Of a DNA stretch of 26,216 nucleotides, positions 7,541 to 15,784 are shown piece after piece; position 1 is the stretch's first letter; each line of letters opens with the position of its first letter. The notes under the pieces were generated by a model. That model saw nothing but the letters and a program-made list of their open reading frames with translations. It did not search any database and had not been told where the DNA came from. Both the position numbers and the translations under genes were made by a program. Origin of the DNA: an uncultured Oscillospiraceae bacterium (GTDB lineage: Bacteria; Bacillota; Clostridia; Oscillospirales; Acutalibacteraceae); assembly GCA_900555705.1 (NCBI GenBank), contig USLV01000004.1, positions 1 through 26,216 of the forward strand, written 5' to 3'.

Positions 7541-7723
7541 ATGATGAAACGCAGTTTTTGTGGCCTTTTGAAGGGGATCGGTATTGGCATGGTAATCGGC
7601 AGTATGGCCGGCACCGCGGCGAGCTGCTACATGCACGGTCATCGGAAGGGAATTAAAAAGAATGTCGGGCGCGCGCTTCGCACGGTCGGCGATCTCTCCG
7701 ACAGCGTCATGAGCATGTTCTGA
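7541..7723 (+). CDS. Small glycine-rich membrane-associated protein
   Basis: 60 residues from the ATG at 7541 (SD GAGAGG around 7523-7528; a second ATG follows at once). Residues about 9-30 (LKGIGIGMVIGSMAGTAASC) form one glycine-zipper-like hydrophobic segment, then a basic patch HGHRKGIKKNVGRALR and an amphipathic tail. It resembles the small YtxH-like proteins of Clostridia, but I cannot assign a function. A possible -10 (TATACT, 7490-7495) lies upstream and a good terminator downstream, consistent with a monocistronic gene. Confidence 0.75.
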   Translation: MMKRSFCGLLKGIGIGMVIGSMAGTAASCYMHGHRKGIKKNVGRALRTVGDLSDSVMSMF

Positions 7724-7734
7724 ATTTTCTCCCG

Positions 7735-7760
7735 ACGGGCAGTACTGGCTGCCCGTTTTA
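7735..7760 (+). terminator. Intrinsic terminator
   Basis: 8-bp arms ACGGGCAG (7735-7742) and CTGCCCGT (7749-7756) followed by TTT. It terminates the small membrane protein gene. Confidence 0.8.
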
Positions 7761-7848
7761 CATATTGCCACAAAAACTTGGCTGTGCCCTCTTTACGTCC
7801 CGCCGCTTTTCGTGTATAGTTATATTAGTCTGTCCGGGAAAGCATATA

Positions 7849-7888
7849 TAAAAACGGAACAGCCTCCCTCGAAGCCGTTCCGCTTTTT
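7849..7888. terminator. Bidirectional terminator
   Basis: Stem arms 7855-7863 and 7874-7882, nine pairs with one mismatch or wobble depending on strand. A T-run follows on the plus strand (7884-7889) and a TTTTTATATA tract on the minus strand. It ends the flavin reductase transcript. Confidence 0.75.
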
Positions 7889-7897
7889 TGGACGTGG

Positions 7898-8407
7898 TCA
7901 GCGTGTCTGCTGCAGCACCTTGGTGATCTCGCCGACATAGACCCGGTGGTAGTCGCCGTTCGGATAATGGGACGGCATGGTTGGGTCGAGGAAGCGGGCA
8001 GGATCCAGATCCTGCGTATACAGCTTGCGGCAGACCAGCACCAGCTGTGCCTGATCGAAATACGGCGCGGGGGCGTCGAAGCGCGGAGAGAGCCCGGCGG
8101 CGGACGCTTTGTCGCCGTCACGACCGGATGTGGAGCCACAAAGCTGCAGCGCCCGGCGATAGCCGCTGTCGAAGAAGGAGAGAGAAAAACTGTTTTCCTC
8201 CTCCATGAACTGATAGGTATAGCGCGAGGGGCGCACAAACGAGAACGCCACATTGGCGTTCCAGAGCACACCCAGCCCGCCCCAGCTTGCCGTCATGGTG
8301 TTATACCTGCCCTCGCGACCAGCCGAGATCAGCATCCAGTCCCGTCCAATCCGGCGGAACACGTTGTCCTGCAGCTCCTCAGGTGCGATTTCGATAAATT
8401 TGTTCAT
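7898..8407 (-). CDS. Flavin reductase-like FMN-binding protein
   Basis: 169 residues with the split-barrel flavin-binding fold of the DIM6/NTAB flavin reductase family. Visible are NTMTASWGGLGVLWN (typical FMN phosphate/isoalloxazine contact region, about 36-50), VRPSRYTYQFMEEENSFSLSFF and a C-terminal HRVYVGEITKVL. The family uses NAD(P)H to reduce free flavin or acts as a small flavoprotein; the substrate cannot be read from sequence. SD is weak (CAGGGTG). It is divergent from the DUF1015 gene. Confidence 0.85.
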   Translation of the reverse strand: MNKFIEIAPEELQDNVFRRIGRDWMLISAGREGRYNTMTASWGGLGVLWNANVAFSFVRPSRYTYQFMEEENSFSLSFFDSGYRRALQLCGSTSGRDGDKASAAGLSPRFDAPAPYFDQAQLVLVCRKLYTQDLDPARFLDPTMPSHYPNGDYHRVYVGEITKVLQQTR

Positions 8408-8460
8408 TGGTGTTCACCCTGCCTTTCTCTACATATATATGTTGCCGTATGCCTGCTTGC

Positions 8461-8477
8461 GGCGCGCGGGCGCGCCC
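8461..8477. repeat. GC palindrome in a divergent intergenic region
   Basis: GGCGCGC-GG-GCGCGCC, with nested GGGCGCGCCC, between the divergent flavin reductase and DUF1015 genes. It may be an operator or simply GC-rich sequence. Confidence 0.3.
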
Positions 8478-8549
8478 TTTGCTTCAGTATAGCACAGTTC
8501 GTGGAAAAAGGCACGTTTTATCCCATATGCTTTTAGGAGGAATTTGAGT

Positions 8550-9824
8550 ATGGCTGACATTCGACCCTTTCGCGCGCTGCGGTTCACCGAACAGGCGGGC
8601 CGCATTGACCAGTTGACCTGCCCGCCCTATGACATCATCTCGGAGGAGCAACGGCAGGCGTATCTCGCGGCCAACCCCCACAACATCATCCGGCTGGAGT
8701 TGCCCCGCGATGGGGCGGATCCCTATCAGACGGCGGGTGAGACGCTCCGCCGCTGGCTGGACGAGGGGATTCTGCGGGAGGATTCGGAGGAGGCACTCTA
8801 TGTCTATGACATCGGCTTTACAGTGCCCGCCCTGCCGGAGCCACTGCATGTGACCGGAATTGTGGCGCGTGTGCATCTCGAGGAGTTCTCGAAAAACGTT
8901 GTGCTGCCGCACGAATGGACACTGTCCAAGGCCAAGACCGACCGGCTGAATCTCATGAAAGCGACCGGTTGCAATTTCAGCGATATCTATTCGCTCTATA
9001 TGGCGGATCCGGGCACGCCGGATGTGCTCACGCTGACCGAGGGGCTCACGCCGCTGTCGGATATGACCGACGAGGCGGGATTGACCCATCGTCTCTGGGC
9101 GGTCACTGACCCCGTCGTCATCGAGGAGGTGTGCCGTCGATTTGCGGACAAGAAGCTCTACATCGCCGACGGCCATCATCGTTATGAGACGGCGCTCAAC
9201 TATCGCCGCTTTTGTCGGGAGCAGGGGGCGCCGGAGGGCGGCGCTGCGGACTTCGTGATGATGATGCTGGTCGAGATGAGCCACCCGGGGCTGGTCGTTT
9301 TCCCGACCCATCGGCTGATTCGCGACCTGCCCGATTTCGATGCATCCCGCCTGCTGTCCGATTGCGTCCCCTGGTTTGAGGTACGCCCGGTCGAGGAGTC
9401 GGCGATGGAGTCGGCGCTTGCCGCGGCTTATGACGCCGGACAGAAGGCGTTCGGCTTCTTCGACGGGCAGGCGTTCCGGCTGCTGACCCTGCGGGATGCG
9501 GCAGTAATGGATACGCTGCTGCCGGAGGTATCCCCGGCCTCGCGCGGACTGGATGTCAACGTCCTGCACACGCTGGTGCTGGAACGGCTGCTCGGCATCG
9601 ACCAGGAGAATATGCGCAATCAGGTCAATCTGACCTATACCCGCAGCCAGGATGAGGCGCTGGAGGGGGTGCGGCGCGGGGAATTCCAGTGCTGCTTCCT
9701 GCTCAACCCGACGCGTGTCTCCGAAATCCGCGATGTCGCGGCGGCAGGAGAGAAGATGCCGCAGAAATCCACCTATTTTTACCCGAAGCTGATCACCGGT
9801 CTGACGATGAACCGGCTGGACTGA
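8550..9824 (+). CDS. DUF1015 family protein
   Basis: 424 residues from the ATG at 8550, which is 10 bases after SD TAGGAGG; a TTG at 8544 is too close to the SD. The family is recognised by CPPYDI (24-29), HEWTLSKAKTDRLNLM (121-136) and the signature ADGHHRYETAL (206-216). Cytoplasmic, full length. DUF1015 proteins are related to the ParB/SerK fold and often neighbour serine-biosynthesis genes in Clostridia, which suggests a kinase-like or phosphate-related role, but no serA or serC is visible here. Function is unproven. Confidence 0.88.
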   Translation: MADIRPFRALRFTEQAGRIDQLTCPPYDIISEEQRQAYLAANPHNIIRLELPRDGADPYQTAGETLRRWLDEGILREDSEEALYVYDIGFTVPALPEPLHVTGIVARVHLEEFSKNVVLPHEWTLSKAKTDRLNLMKATGCNFSDIYSLYMADPGTPDVLTLTEGLTPLSDMTDEAGLTHRLWAVTDPVVIEEVCRRFADKKLYIADGHHRYETALNYRRFCREQGAPEGGAADFVMMMLVEMSHPGLVVFPTHRLIRDLPDFDASRLLSDCVPWFEVRPVEESAMESALAAAYDAGQKAFGFFDGQAFRLLTLRDAAVMDTLLPEVSPASRGLDVNVLHTLVLERLLGIDQENMRNQVNLTYTRSQDEALEGVRRGEFQCCFLLNPTRVSEIRDVAAAGEKMPQKSTYFYPKLITGLTMNRLD

Positions 9825-9825
9825 T

Positions 9826-9860
9826 GCAAAAAGGGGATGGACGTTTTCGTCCATCCCCTT
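9826..9860 (-). terminator. Terminator between convergent DUF1015 and pduL genes
   Basis: 13-bp perfect arms (9831-9843 and 9848-9860) with a four-base loop. On the minus strand it ends in CCCCTTTTTGC, so it mainly serves pduL; the plus strand has only two T. Confidence 0.85.
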
Positions 9861-9874
9861 GCGGCAAGCGGCTC

Positions 9875-10450
9875 TTATTTGATGATCTCGCCCATGGTGC
9901 CCGGCGCCGCGGAGGCGGCGTTGGATTCGTCGGTGTCGATGTGCATCGCGAGCGCAAAGGACGGACTTACCCGCACCACCACATCGCCGAAGGTCAGCGT
10001 GCGGCCCTCGCTCGGGATCTTGACGCTGACAACGTCCTTGTCCGCGAGGCCGTATTCAGCGGCATCCTCAGGTGTCATATGGATATGGCGCTTGGCGGCG
10101 ATCACGCCCTCGGTCAGCTCGACCTCACCGGCGGGGCCGACCAGACGACAGCCAGCGGAGCCCGCAATATCGCCGGATTCCCGGATCGGGACGGTCAGGC
10201 CGATGGAGCGGGCATCGGTGAGCGACAGCTCCACCTGCGTGGCGGAGCGAACCGGGCCGAGAATGGTCACACCGGCCAGCGTTTTCTTCGGGCCGACGAC
10301 ATCCACCCGCTCCACGCAGGCATACTGTCCCGGCTGAGAAAGGTCTTTTTTCGGCGTCAGCTGATGGCCGGCGCCAAACAGCGTCTCGAGATCCTGCTGC
10401 GAGACATGCAGGTGACGGGCGGAGGTTTCCACCAAAACGGGCTTCGACAT
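9875..10450 (-). CDS. pduL: Phosphate propanoyl/acetyltransferase PduL
   Basis: 191 residues. Zinc enzyme exchanging CoA and phosphate on acyl groups. The two PduL half-domains and their histidine motifs are intact: SARHLHVS (10-17), AAKRHIHMTPEDAAEYGL in the second half, and AMHIDTDESNAA near the C-terminus. The protein starts directly with the catalytic domain, with no N-terminal encapsulation helix, and there are no microcompartment shell genes nearby. It is therefore probably a free cytoplasmic enzyme standing in for Pta in acetate formation. SD is AGGAAG. Confidence 0.93.
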   Translation of the reverse strand: MSKPVLVETSARHLHVSQQDLETLFGAGHQLTPKKDLSQPGQYACVERVDVVGPKKTLAGVTILGPVRSATQVELSLTDARSIGLTVPIRESGDIAGSAGCRLVGPAGEVELTEGVIAAKRHIHMTPEDAAEYGLADKDVVSVKIPSEGRTLTFGDVVVRVSPSFALAMHIDTDESNAASAAPGTMGEIIK

Positions 10451-10566
10451 AATACCAGCACTTCCTGTTCATTAATATAGAGCTCTGTCCCTATTGTACC
10501 GCGGTCGGGCTTTTTTTTCAAGGGGCAGTTCGGAAAGTCGCCGATCGTTCGGAAAGGAGCAACCAC

Positions 10567-11157
10567 ATGCACATGGAAAATTGGGAGCAGCTCGTGCAGC
10601 AGTGTCACGCCTGTACGGCGTGCGGGCTGGCGGCGACGCGGCAGAACGTCGTGTTCGGCGTCGGCAATCGCGAGGCAGAGGTCATGCTGGTCGGGGAGGG
10701 CCCCGGACAAAATGAGGATATCGAGGGAGAACCCTTCGTCGGCCGGGCCGGCAAGCTGCTGGATACCATGCTGGCGGCGGTCGGTCTTTCCAGAGAACAC
10801 AACGTCTATATCGCCAATATCGTCAAATGCCGTCCGCCGCAGAACCGCGACCCTCTTCCCGAAGAACAGGAGGCCTGCATCGGCTGGCTGCGCAGCCAGT
10901 TCCGGCTGATTCGGCCGAAGATCGTCGTTTGTCTCGGGCGTGTGGCGGCCTGCCGCCTGATTGATCCGAATCTGAAGGTGACGCGCGACCACGGAAAGTT
11001 CTACGATAAAAGCGGGACGCTGATGATGGCGACCCTGCACCCGGCGGCGCTGCTGCGCAATCCCGGGCAGAAACCGGCTGCCTTTACCGACATGCTTGCT
11101 TTGCAGCAGAAAATCGGCGAGGTATGTGAGCATACCGAGCTTATTTACCCGGAATGA
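10567..11157 (+). CDS. Type-4 uracil-DNA glycosylase (Fe-S)
   Basis: 196 residues with SD AAAGGAG. Removes uracil from DNA in base-excision repair. Motif A GEGPGQNED (43-51) and motif B HPAALLRNP are present. The 4Fe-4S cysteines fit C16 and C19 near the N-terminus with C88 (VKCRPP) and C104 (EACIGWL); C13 is an extra nearby cysteine. Length is typical of family 4 UDGs. Starts 116 bases from the divergent pduL. Confidence 0.93.
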   Translation: MHMENWEQLVQQCHACTACGLAATRQNVVFGVGNREAEVMLVGEGPGQNEDIEGEPFVGRAGKLLDTMLAAVGLSREHNVYIANIVKCRPPQNRDPLPEEQEACIGWLRSQFRLIRPKIVVCLGRVAACRLIDPNLKVTRDHGKFYDKSGTLMMATLHPAALLRNPGQKPAAFTDMLALQQKIGEVCEHTELIYPE

Positions 11158-11194
11158 ACGGCTTTGTGCACGAGCTGAGAAAGGAGGAGAGGCG

Positions 11195-12802
11195 ATGCGG
11201 CCTCGGATATACCGGCATTTTTTCATGACATTCCTGCTGCTGGCGATGATGGCCTGTCTGCTGCTCGGCGGCTGTAAGCCGGAGAGCGAGGTGGGAAAGG
11301 GCTTCCGGTTTCCGCTGGAGGCCGAGCCCCGGCAGCTTGATCCGCAGGCGGCGATCGACAAAGCCTCGGTTACGGTGGCAGCGGCGCTGTTCGAGGGTCT
11401 GACCCGCCTGGACGAAGAGGGAAACGCGGTGCCCGCGGCCGCAGACTGGACGGTGTCGGAGGATGGTCTGACCTATACCTTCCACTTGAAAACATCGAAA
11501 TGGAGCAATGGCGAGCCGGTGACGGCGGATGATTTTGTCTTCGGTATGCAGCGGGCGGTTTCGCCGGACGGCCGCGCTGAGCTGGCGAAGCAGTTGTTCG
11601 ATATCGCGGGTGCCGAAGCGGTTCGACAGGGAAAGCAGGCGGTCAATACGCTGGGGGTTACGGCTCGGGACGGGCAGACGCTGCTCATCACACTGACAGC
11701 GCCCAACGAGACCTTCCCGGAAAAACTGGCCGGGACGCCGTTCATGCCCTGCAACCGCGCTTTTTTTGAGGCGTGCGGCGGACGCTATGGACTGGAGACG
11801 GACTATCTCCTTTCAAACGGTCCCTTTTTTCTGAAGGCCTGGAACCACGATGCCAATCTGCTGCTGGAGAAGCACAAGGACTACCACGCTGTGGATGAGA
11901 TCCTGCCTGCGGCAGTTCGCTATGTCATTGGGGAACCGGATGACCCGCCGGCGGCGCTGACTGCCGGATCGCTCGATGCGGCGGAACTCCGGGTGGCCTC
12001 CGCCGTGTCCGGTGTCCGGCTTGTTGAACTGGAGGATACGATCGACTATATCTGGCTCAACAATACGATTTCGCCACTCTCCGAGGCGTCGGCTCGACGG
12101 GCACTGCGGGATGCGTTGGAATGGGATGTCATTGCGGGACGGCTGGACACGGCCTTTACCCGCCCGGCCGAGGGCTATGTCTCGCCCGAGGCGATTGTCG
12201 GCAGTGGCGAGACCTATCGCCGGGCGGAAAATGCCCTACCGCTGAAAACCGATGTCGTGCGGGCGCAGGCGAATTGGGCCGCCGGCATGCGTGCGCTTGA
12301 GCTGGAGGAGGCGCCGGTGCTGACGGTGCTCTGCGCCGAGGATGCCGAAAGCGTGGATGTGGCGCAGTATGTGGTGCAGTCCTGGCAGAAAAATCTGTCG
12401 CTGTATTTCCATATCGAACCGCTGCCCGCCGATCAGCTGGCCACACGGGTGCGGGTCGGCAATTATCAGATCGCGATCTGTCCTGCGACAGCGGGTGGTG
12501 CGTCGGCGCTGGATGCGCTCTCGATGTTTGCGGGGAACAGCGCCGCGGGCAACTGGTCCCGATTTGAAGAGGCTGCATTCACCGAGGCATGCTTCGCCGC
12601 GGCAGGAGGCGGTGTGCAACGGGAGGAAGCGGAGGCGCTGGAATTGTCTCTGAATGAGCAGTGTCCCGCCATTCCGCTCGCCTTCCGGCGCCGCTGCTTC
12701 GGTCTGCCGGAGACAGTCAGCGGGGTGGTGCTTCGCCCCTTTGACGGCGGCGCCTTTGGTGCGGCGCTGGATTTTCGTGCTGCGGGGAAACGGGAAGAAT
12801 AG
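11195..12802 (+). CDS. Family-5 (oligopeptide-type) ABC solute-binding lipoprotein
   Basis: 535 residues from the ATG at 11195, eight bases after SD AAGGAGG; the reading frame is open upstream but overlaps the UDG gene. Lipobox LGGC gives lipidated Cys27. The fold signature of OppA/DppA-type binding proteins follows: QLDPQAAIDKAS, ALFEGLTRLDEEG, WTVSEDGLTYTFHLK and WSNGEPVTADDFVFGMQR. It captures peptides or similar solutes at the outer membrane face for an importer, but no permease or ATPase lies within the window. It probably shares a transcript with the UDG gene (37-base gap). Confidence 0.9.
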   Translation: MRPRIYRHFFMTFLLLAMMACLLLGGCKPESEVGKGFRFPLEAEPRQLDPQAAIDKASVTVAAALFEGLTRLDEEGNAVPAAADWTVSEDGLTYTFHLKTSKWSNGEPVTADDFVFGMQRAVSPDGRAELAKQLFDIAGAEAVRQGKQAVNTLGVTARDGQTLLITLTAPNETFPEKLAGTPFMPCNRAFFEACGGRYGLETDYLLSNGPFFLKAWNHDANLLLEKHKDYHAVDEILPAAVRYVIGEPDDPPAALTAGSLDAAELRVASAVSGVRLVELEDTIDYIWLNNTISPLSEASARRALRDALEWDVIAGRLDTAFTRPAEGYVSPEAIVGSGETYRRAENALPLKTDVVRAQANWAAGMRALELEEAPVLTVLCAEDAESVDVAQYVVQSWQKNLSLYFHIEPLPADQLATRVRVGNYQIAICPATAGGASALDALSMFAGNSAAGNWSRFEEAAFTEACFAAAGGGVQREEAEALELSLNEQCPAIPLAFRRRCFGLPETVSGVVLRPFDGGAFGAALDFRAAGKREE

Positions 12803-12810
12803 CAGACCAC

Positions 12811-12864
12811 ATAAACAAGCGTGCTGCAAAACGGTGTTGGGCCGTTTGCAGCACGCTTGTTTAT
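12811..12864. terminator. Long bidirectional terminator
   Basis: Perfect 20-bp inverted arms (12811-12830 and 12845-12864) between the convergent solute-binding and araC-type genes. The stem ends in a TTTAT tail on each strand. Confidence 0.85.
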
Positions 12865-12875
12865 AGGAAAGTCTT

Positions 12876-14180
12876 TCAGAGCGTATGTTGTTGTTTTTGC
12901 CATCGGAGGGGCGTTTCGCCGTAGCGCTTTTTAAACAGTCGGATAAAATAGCCGACATTGCCGACCCCGACACCGACCGCTGTCTCAGTCACCGAGTGGC
13001 CGTCGGCGAGCAGCGCCGCCGCTCTCTCCATCCGGAGATTGGTCAGGTGTTCCAGCGGCGGCACACCGACGCAGCTCTTGAAATATCGCGAAAAATACGC
13101 TTCGGAGAGGTGTACCTGTGCGGCCAGTTCTCCCACAGTCAGAGGCTTCGCCAGATGCTCCTCCATATAAGAGATAGCCGAACGGATATGGTTCAGACGG
13201 TTGTCGCCGCGGGGGACATCTGCTACCACCCCGTTTTCACAACACTGATACAACAGCTCGAGCAGCAGCGACTGGATCCGCATCTCCTTATAGGGCGAAT
13301 CCGACGCATACGCCCGGACCAGCTGTTGAATCTGGCTTTTGATCGCGCTGTGGGCAGGATGATCGCGGCCGACGACGTTTTGAAAACGTTTTTTCTTCAG
13401 ACGAATGTCCGTGATGATCGAATTGCGGAAGTGGTTTTCCAGGTTGCCGATGTCGAATACCATATAATAGCATGAACCGGTGATCGCCGTATCGGTTCCG
13501 CGAATCTGATCTGGATTGACGAAAAGAATATCCTCTGCTGTATAGGAATGAGCTGTACCGTCGATCGTGACCTGGCCGTCGGTCTGGCCGAAAATGACCT
13601 CAACGCCGCTGTGACAGTTGATCGGCAGGCGGGCGCCGCTGACGGACGGGCCGTAGGTGTGCACGTCAAAGGTGACATAGGCGCGTTCCTTATCATATGT
13701 GTTGAGCTCGAGTTGGGAATGCGATTGCAGCTCCATGGCACCAAAGGTAGCGAAATTTTCGGGCGTTGCGGTGGCATAGACCTTGATGCTGCGGATATAG
13801 CACTCGTCGTTGGGATCCGCACCAAAATAGAAATAGAGGTCTGTTCCGTCCTCGCGCGTGCCGAAATGGGCGTTATGCAGCTGAAGTGTCCAAGTGGCCC
13901 ATTCATTGGCCCGAAAGAACTCCTTACGGGTATTGATATCATTTCCGGCGATCTGCTCCTCGCCGTTTGCGCCGTTTGAACGAATGATGATCCAACCGTC
14001 CCGACCGGGATTGATCCAGAAATACTCGACCTCAACGGTGACCTCGTGCGTATCCCGGCTCACAACCGATTCCGGGACATGGTTGATCGCCAGCCAGCCG
14101 CAGTCCGGGAATTTGACGCAATTATACAGAAAAAGCGGAAAGGAAGTTTCCCCCGACGGAAGCGCCTGCTCCGTTGTCAT
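12876..14180 (-). CDS. AraC-family regulator with CBM-like N-terminal module
   Basis: 434 residues from the ATG at 14180 (SD AAAGGAGGAG). Three parts. Residues 19-147 are a beta-rich module nearly the same as residues 52-178 of the secreted GH3 enzyme encoded nearby (KFPDCG, NPGRDGWII, DGTDLYF, CYIRSIKVY). Residues about 155-260 look like an AraC-type cupin effector domain (INCHSGVEVIFG, EDILFVNPDQI). Residues 331-430 are the double HTH AraC DNA-binding domain (PLTVGELAAQVHLSEAYFSRYFK, FKKRYGETPLRWQ). There is no signal peptide, so the protein is cytoplasmic. Its gene diverges from the GH30-GH3 operon, which it probably activates when it binds a sugar ligand. Using a module shared with an exported hydrolase as a sensor is unusual. 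Confidence 0.93.
   Translation of the reverse strand: MTTEQALPSGETSFPLFLYNCVKFPDCGWLAINHVPESVVSRDTHEVTVEVEYFWINPGRDGWIIIRSNGANGEEQIAGNDINTRKEFFRANEWATWTLQLHNAHFGTREDGTDLYFYFGADPNDECYIRSIKVYATATPENFATFGAMELQSHSQLELNTYDKERAYVTFDVHTYGPSVSGARLPINCHSGVEVIFGQTDGQVTIDGTAHSYTAEDILFVNPDQIRGTDTAITGSCYYMVFDIGNLENHFRNSIITDIRLKKKRFQNVVGRDHPAHSAIKSQIQQLVRAYASDSPYKEMRIQSLLLELLYQCCENGVVADVPRGDNRLNHIRSAISYMEEHLAKPLTVGELAAQVHLSEAYFSRYFKSCVGVPPLEHLTNLRMERAAALLADGHSVTETAVGVGVGNVGYFIRLFKKRYGETPLRWQKQQHTL
13740..14126 (-). repeat. Shared module, regulator copy (inverted repeat of 15938-16318)
   Basis: Encodes residues 19-147 of the AraC-type regulator. By hand alignment about 83 of 128 residues equal the GH3 copy. 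At DNA level there are long identical runs, including 28 exact bases (13775-13802 against 16256-16283, opposite strands). Confidence 0.9.
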
Positions 14181-14211
14181 GTCCTTGCTCCTCCTTTGCG
14201 TGGATGTCAGT

Positions 14212-14240
14212 ATTATAGCATAATGGCCGACGTATTGCAA
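14212..14240 (-). promoter_or_regulatory. Promoter of the araC-type gene
   Basis: On the minus strand: TTGCAA (14235-14240), 17-base spacer, TATAAT (14212-14217). It lies just upstream of the SD and ATG of the regulator. Confidence 0.75.
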
Positions 14241-14285
14241 TAAACAGAACGGAAAAGATGATCTCATTTTGTGTTTTTCGGGTTA

Positions 14286-14374
14286 TTTGCCGATTTTTTG
14301 CCATCAAAAAAGCAGAATCCGACTATTATTGGGCGGGATTGGAGTAGATTTTTGAACCAGTATATGGTATACTG
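14286..14374 (+). promoter_or_regulatory. GH30-GH3 operon promoter and putative operators
   Basis: A TATACT -10 (14368-14373) has a weak TAGATT -35 (14345-14350) at 17 bases, as expected for an activator-dependent promoter. A perfect dyad CAGTATA-TGG-TATACTG (14358-14374) overlaps the -10. Upstream, TTTGCC occurs twice one helical turn apart (14286-14291 and 14297-14302), a spacing suitable for the two HTHs of an AraC protein. The binding role is inference. Confidence 0.5.
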
Positions 14375-14437
14375 CACCCGTATATAGGCGAAGGATTATC
14401 AAATAGCTTCGTCATTTCCGCGAAAGGATGAGATATC

Positions 14438-15742
14438 ATGAAAACAGTCAAGTGGTTTACAACGACCGAGCAGGAGGCCTGGAAAGAAAACACCTATACC
14501 AAGGCGACCGCCCCGGCGTATTCTTTCATCACGGCCGATGGCCGTACCGACCAGTCGATCATCGGCTTCGGCGGCTGCTTCAACGAGATGGGGGGCTACG
14601 CGCTCAAAAAACTGTCGGAGGCGGATCAGAACGCGGTGATGGACCTGCTGTTCGATCCGAACGCCGACGGTCTGCGCCTGAATTACAACCGCATGTCGAT
14701 CGGTGCGAGCGACTACGGCTGCAAATGGTACAGCTACAACGAGACGGAGGGCGACTATGCGATGGAGAATTTTTCCATTGACGCCGACCGGCCCTATATG
14801 CTGCCCTATATCAAAGCGGCCTACGCCCGTAATCACGACATGAAGATGTTCGGCTCGCCCTGGAGCCCCCCGACCTGGATGAAGACGCCGCCGGTTTATA
14901 ATTTCGGGCGCCTGACCTGGACCGAGGAGAATCTGCGGGCCTATGCGCTGTATTTCCGGAAGTACATCGAGGCCTATGCCGCCGAGGGGATCCACATCGA
15001 CCAGCTCTGTGTCCAGAACGAGATGTTCTCGGATCACAAGTTCCCCTCCTGCCTCTGGAGCGGTGACCAGATGTTTGAATTCATGACGAAATACCTCGGT
15101 CCGATGTTCGAGGAGTGGGGCATGGACACCGAGCTCATGCTCGGCACCCTCAACGCCGACGAGGTGATCTATAACGAGTTCCCGAGCCGCTTCTTCCACG
15201 ATCCGGTCGCGAACAAGTATGTCAAGGGCGCGATGTTCCAGTGGAACGGCAAGCGCACCCTCCCGATGACGCACGAGAGCTTCCCGGAAAAGTTGCTGAT
15301 CCAGTCGGAGAACGAGTGCGGCAACGGCAACAACGACTGGGATTATGCGAAATATGTCTACGGGCTCTATCGGCACTATTTCACCTACGGCGTCAGCGCC
15401 TATGTCTATTGGAACATGATCCTTGAGCCCGGCGGAATGAGCGCCTGGGGCTGGCACCAGAACTCCATGGTAACGGTGGAGGCGGACAACACCTATACCC
15501 TCAACCATGAGTTCTATGTGATGAAGCACTTCTCCCGGTATATTCAGCAGGGCGCTGAGCGCCTCTGCCTGACCGGCCATTTCACCGCCTATTCCACCGC
15601 CTTCCGCAATCCGGACGGCAGCGTCGTCGTCACGGCGTATAATCCCTGCAAAGAGACGGCGGTCGTCGATTTCACCTATGACGGCGAGACCTATTCCTTC
15701 GCGCTTGCGCCGGATTCCATCAACACGATGGTGATCGGCTGA
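14438..15742 (+). CDS. GH30 family glycoside hydrolase, apparently cytoplasmic
   Basis: 434 residues with SD AAAGGATGAG. A (beta/alpha)8 catalytic domain covers most of the protein from IIGFGGCFNEMGG (41-53) through FGSPWSPPTWMKT (138-150); a small beta-sandwich closes it at about 375-434. Acid/base Glu195 is in CVQNEM. The nucleophile is most likely Glu291 in IQSENECG. YWNMILEPGG (324-333) is also typical of the bacterial glucosylceramidase-like/beta-glucosidase branch of GH30. There is no signal peptide, although most GH30 enzymes are exported, so it may act on imported oligosaccharides or glycosides. Exact linkage cannot be read. It is 42 bases upstream of the GH3 gene, in one operon. Confidence 0.9.
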   Translation: MKTVKWFTTTEQEAWKENTYTKATAPAYSFITADGRTDQSIIGFGGCFNEMGGYALKKLSEADQNAVMDLLFDPNADGLRLNYNRMSIGASDYGCKWYSYNETEGDYAMENFSIDADRPYMLPYIKAAYARNHDMKMFGSPWSPPTWMKTPPVYNFGRLTWTEENLRAYALYFRKYIEAYAAEGIHIDQLCVQNEMFSDHKFPSCLWSGDQMFEFMTKYLGPMFEEWGMDTELMLGTLNADEVIYNEFPSRFFHDPVANKYVKGAMFQWNGKRTLPMTHESFPEKLLIQSENECGNGNNDWDYAKYVYGLYRHYFTYGVSAYVYWNMILEPGGMSAWGWHQNSMVTVEADNTYTLNHEFYVMKHFSRYIQQGAERLCLTGHFTAYSTAFRNPDGSVVVTAYNPCKETAVVDFTYDGETYSFALAPDSINTMVIG

Positions 15743-15784
15743 GAGGCTATAGAGTCAATCTAAGGCTTGAAAGGATGGTTCAGG

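Noticed and set aside
8484..9854. 456-codon open frame antisense to DUF1015
   Set aside because: The plus strand has family motifs, an SD and normal length; the antisense frame has none.
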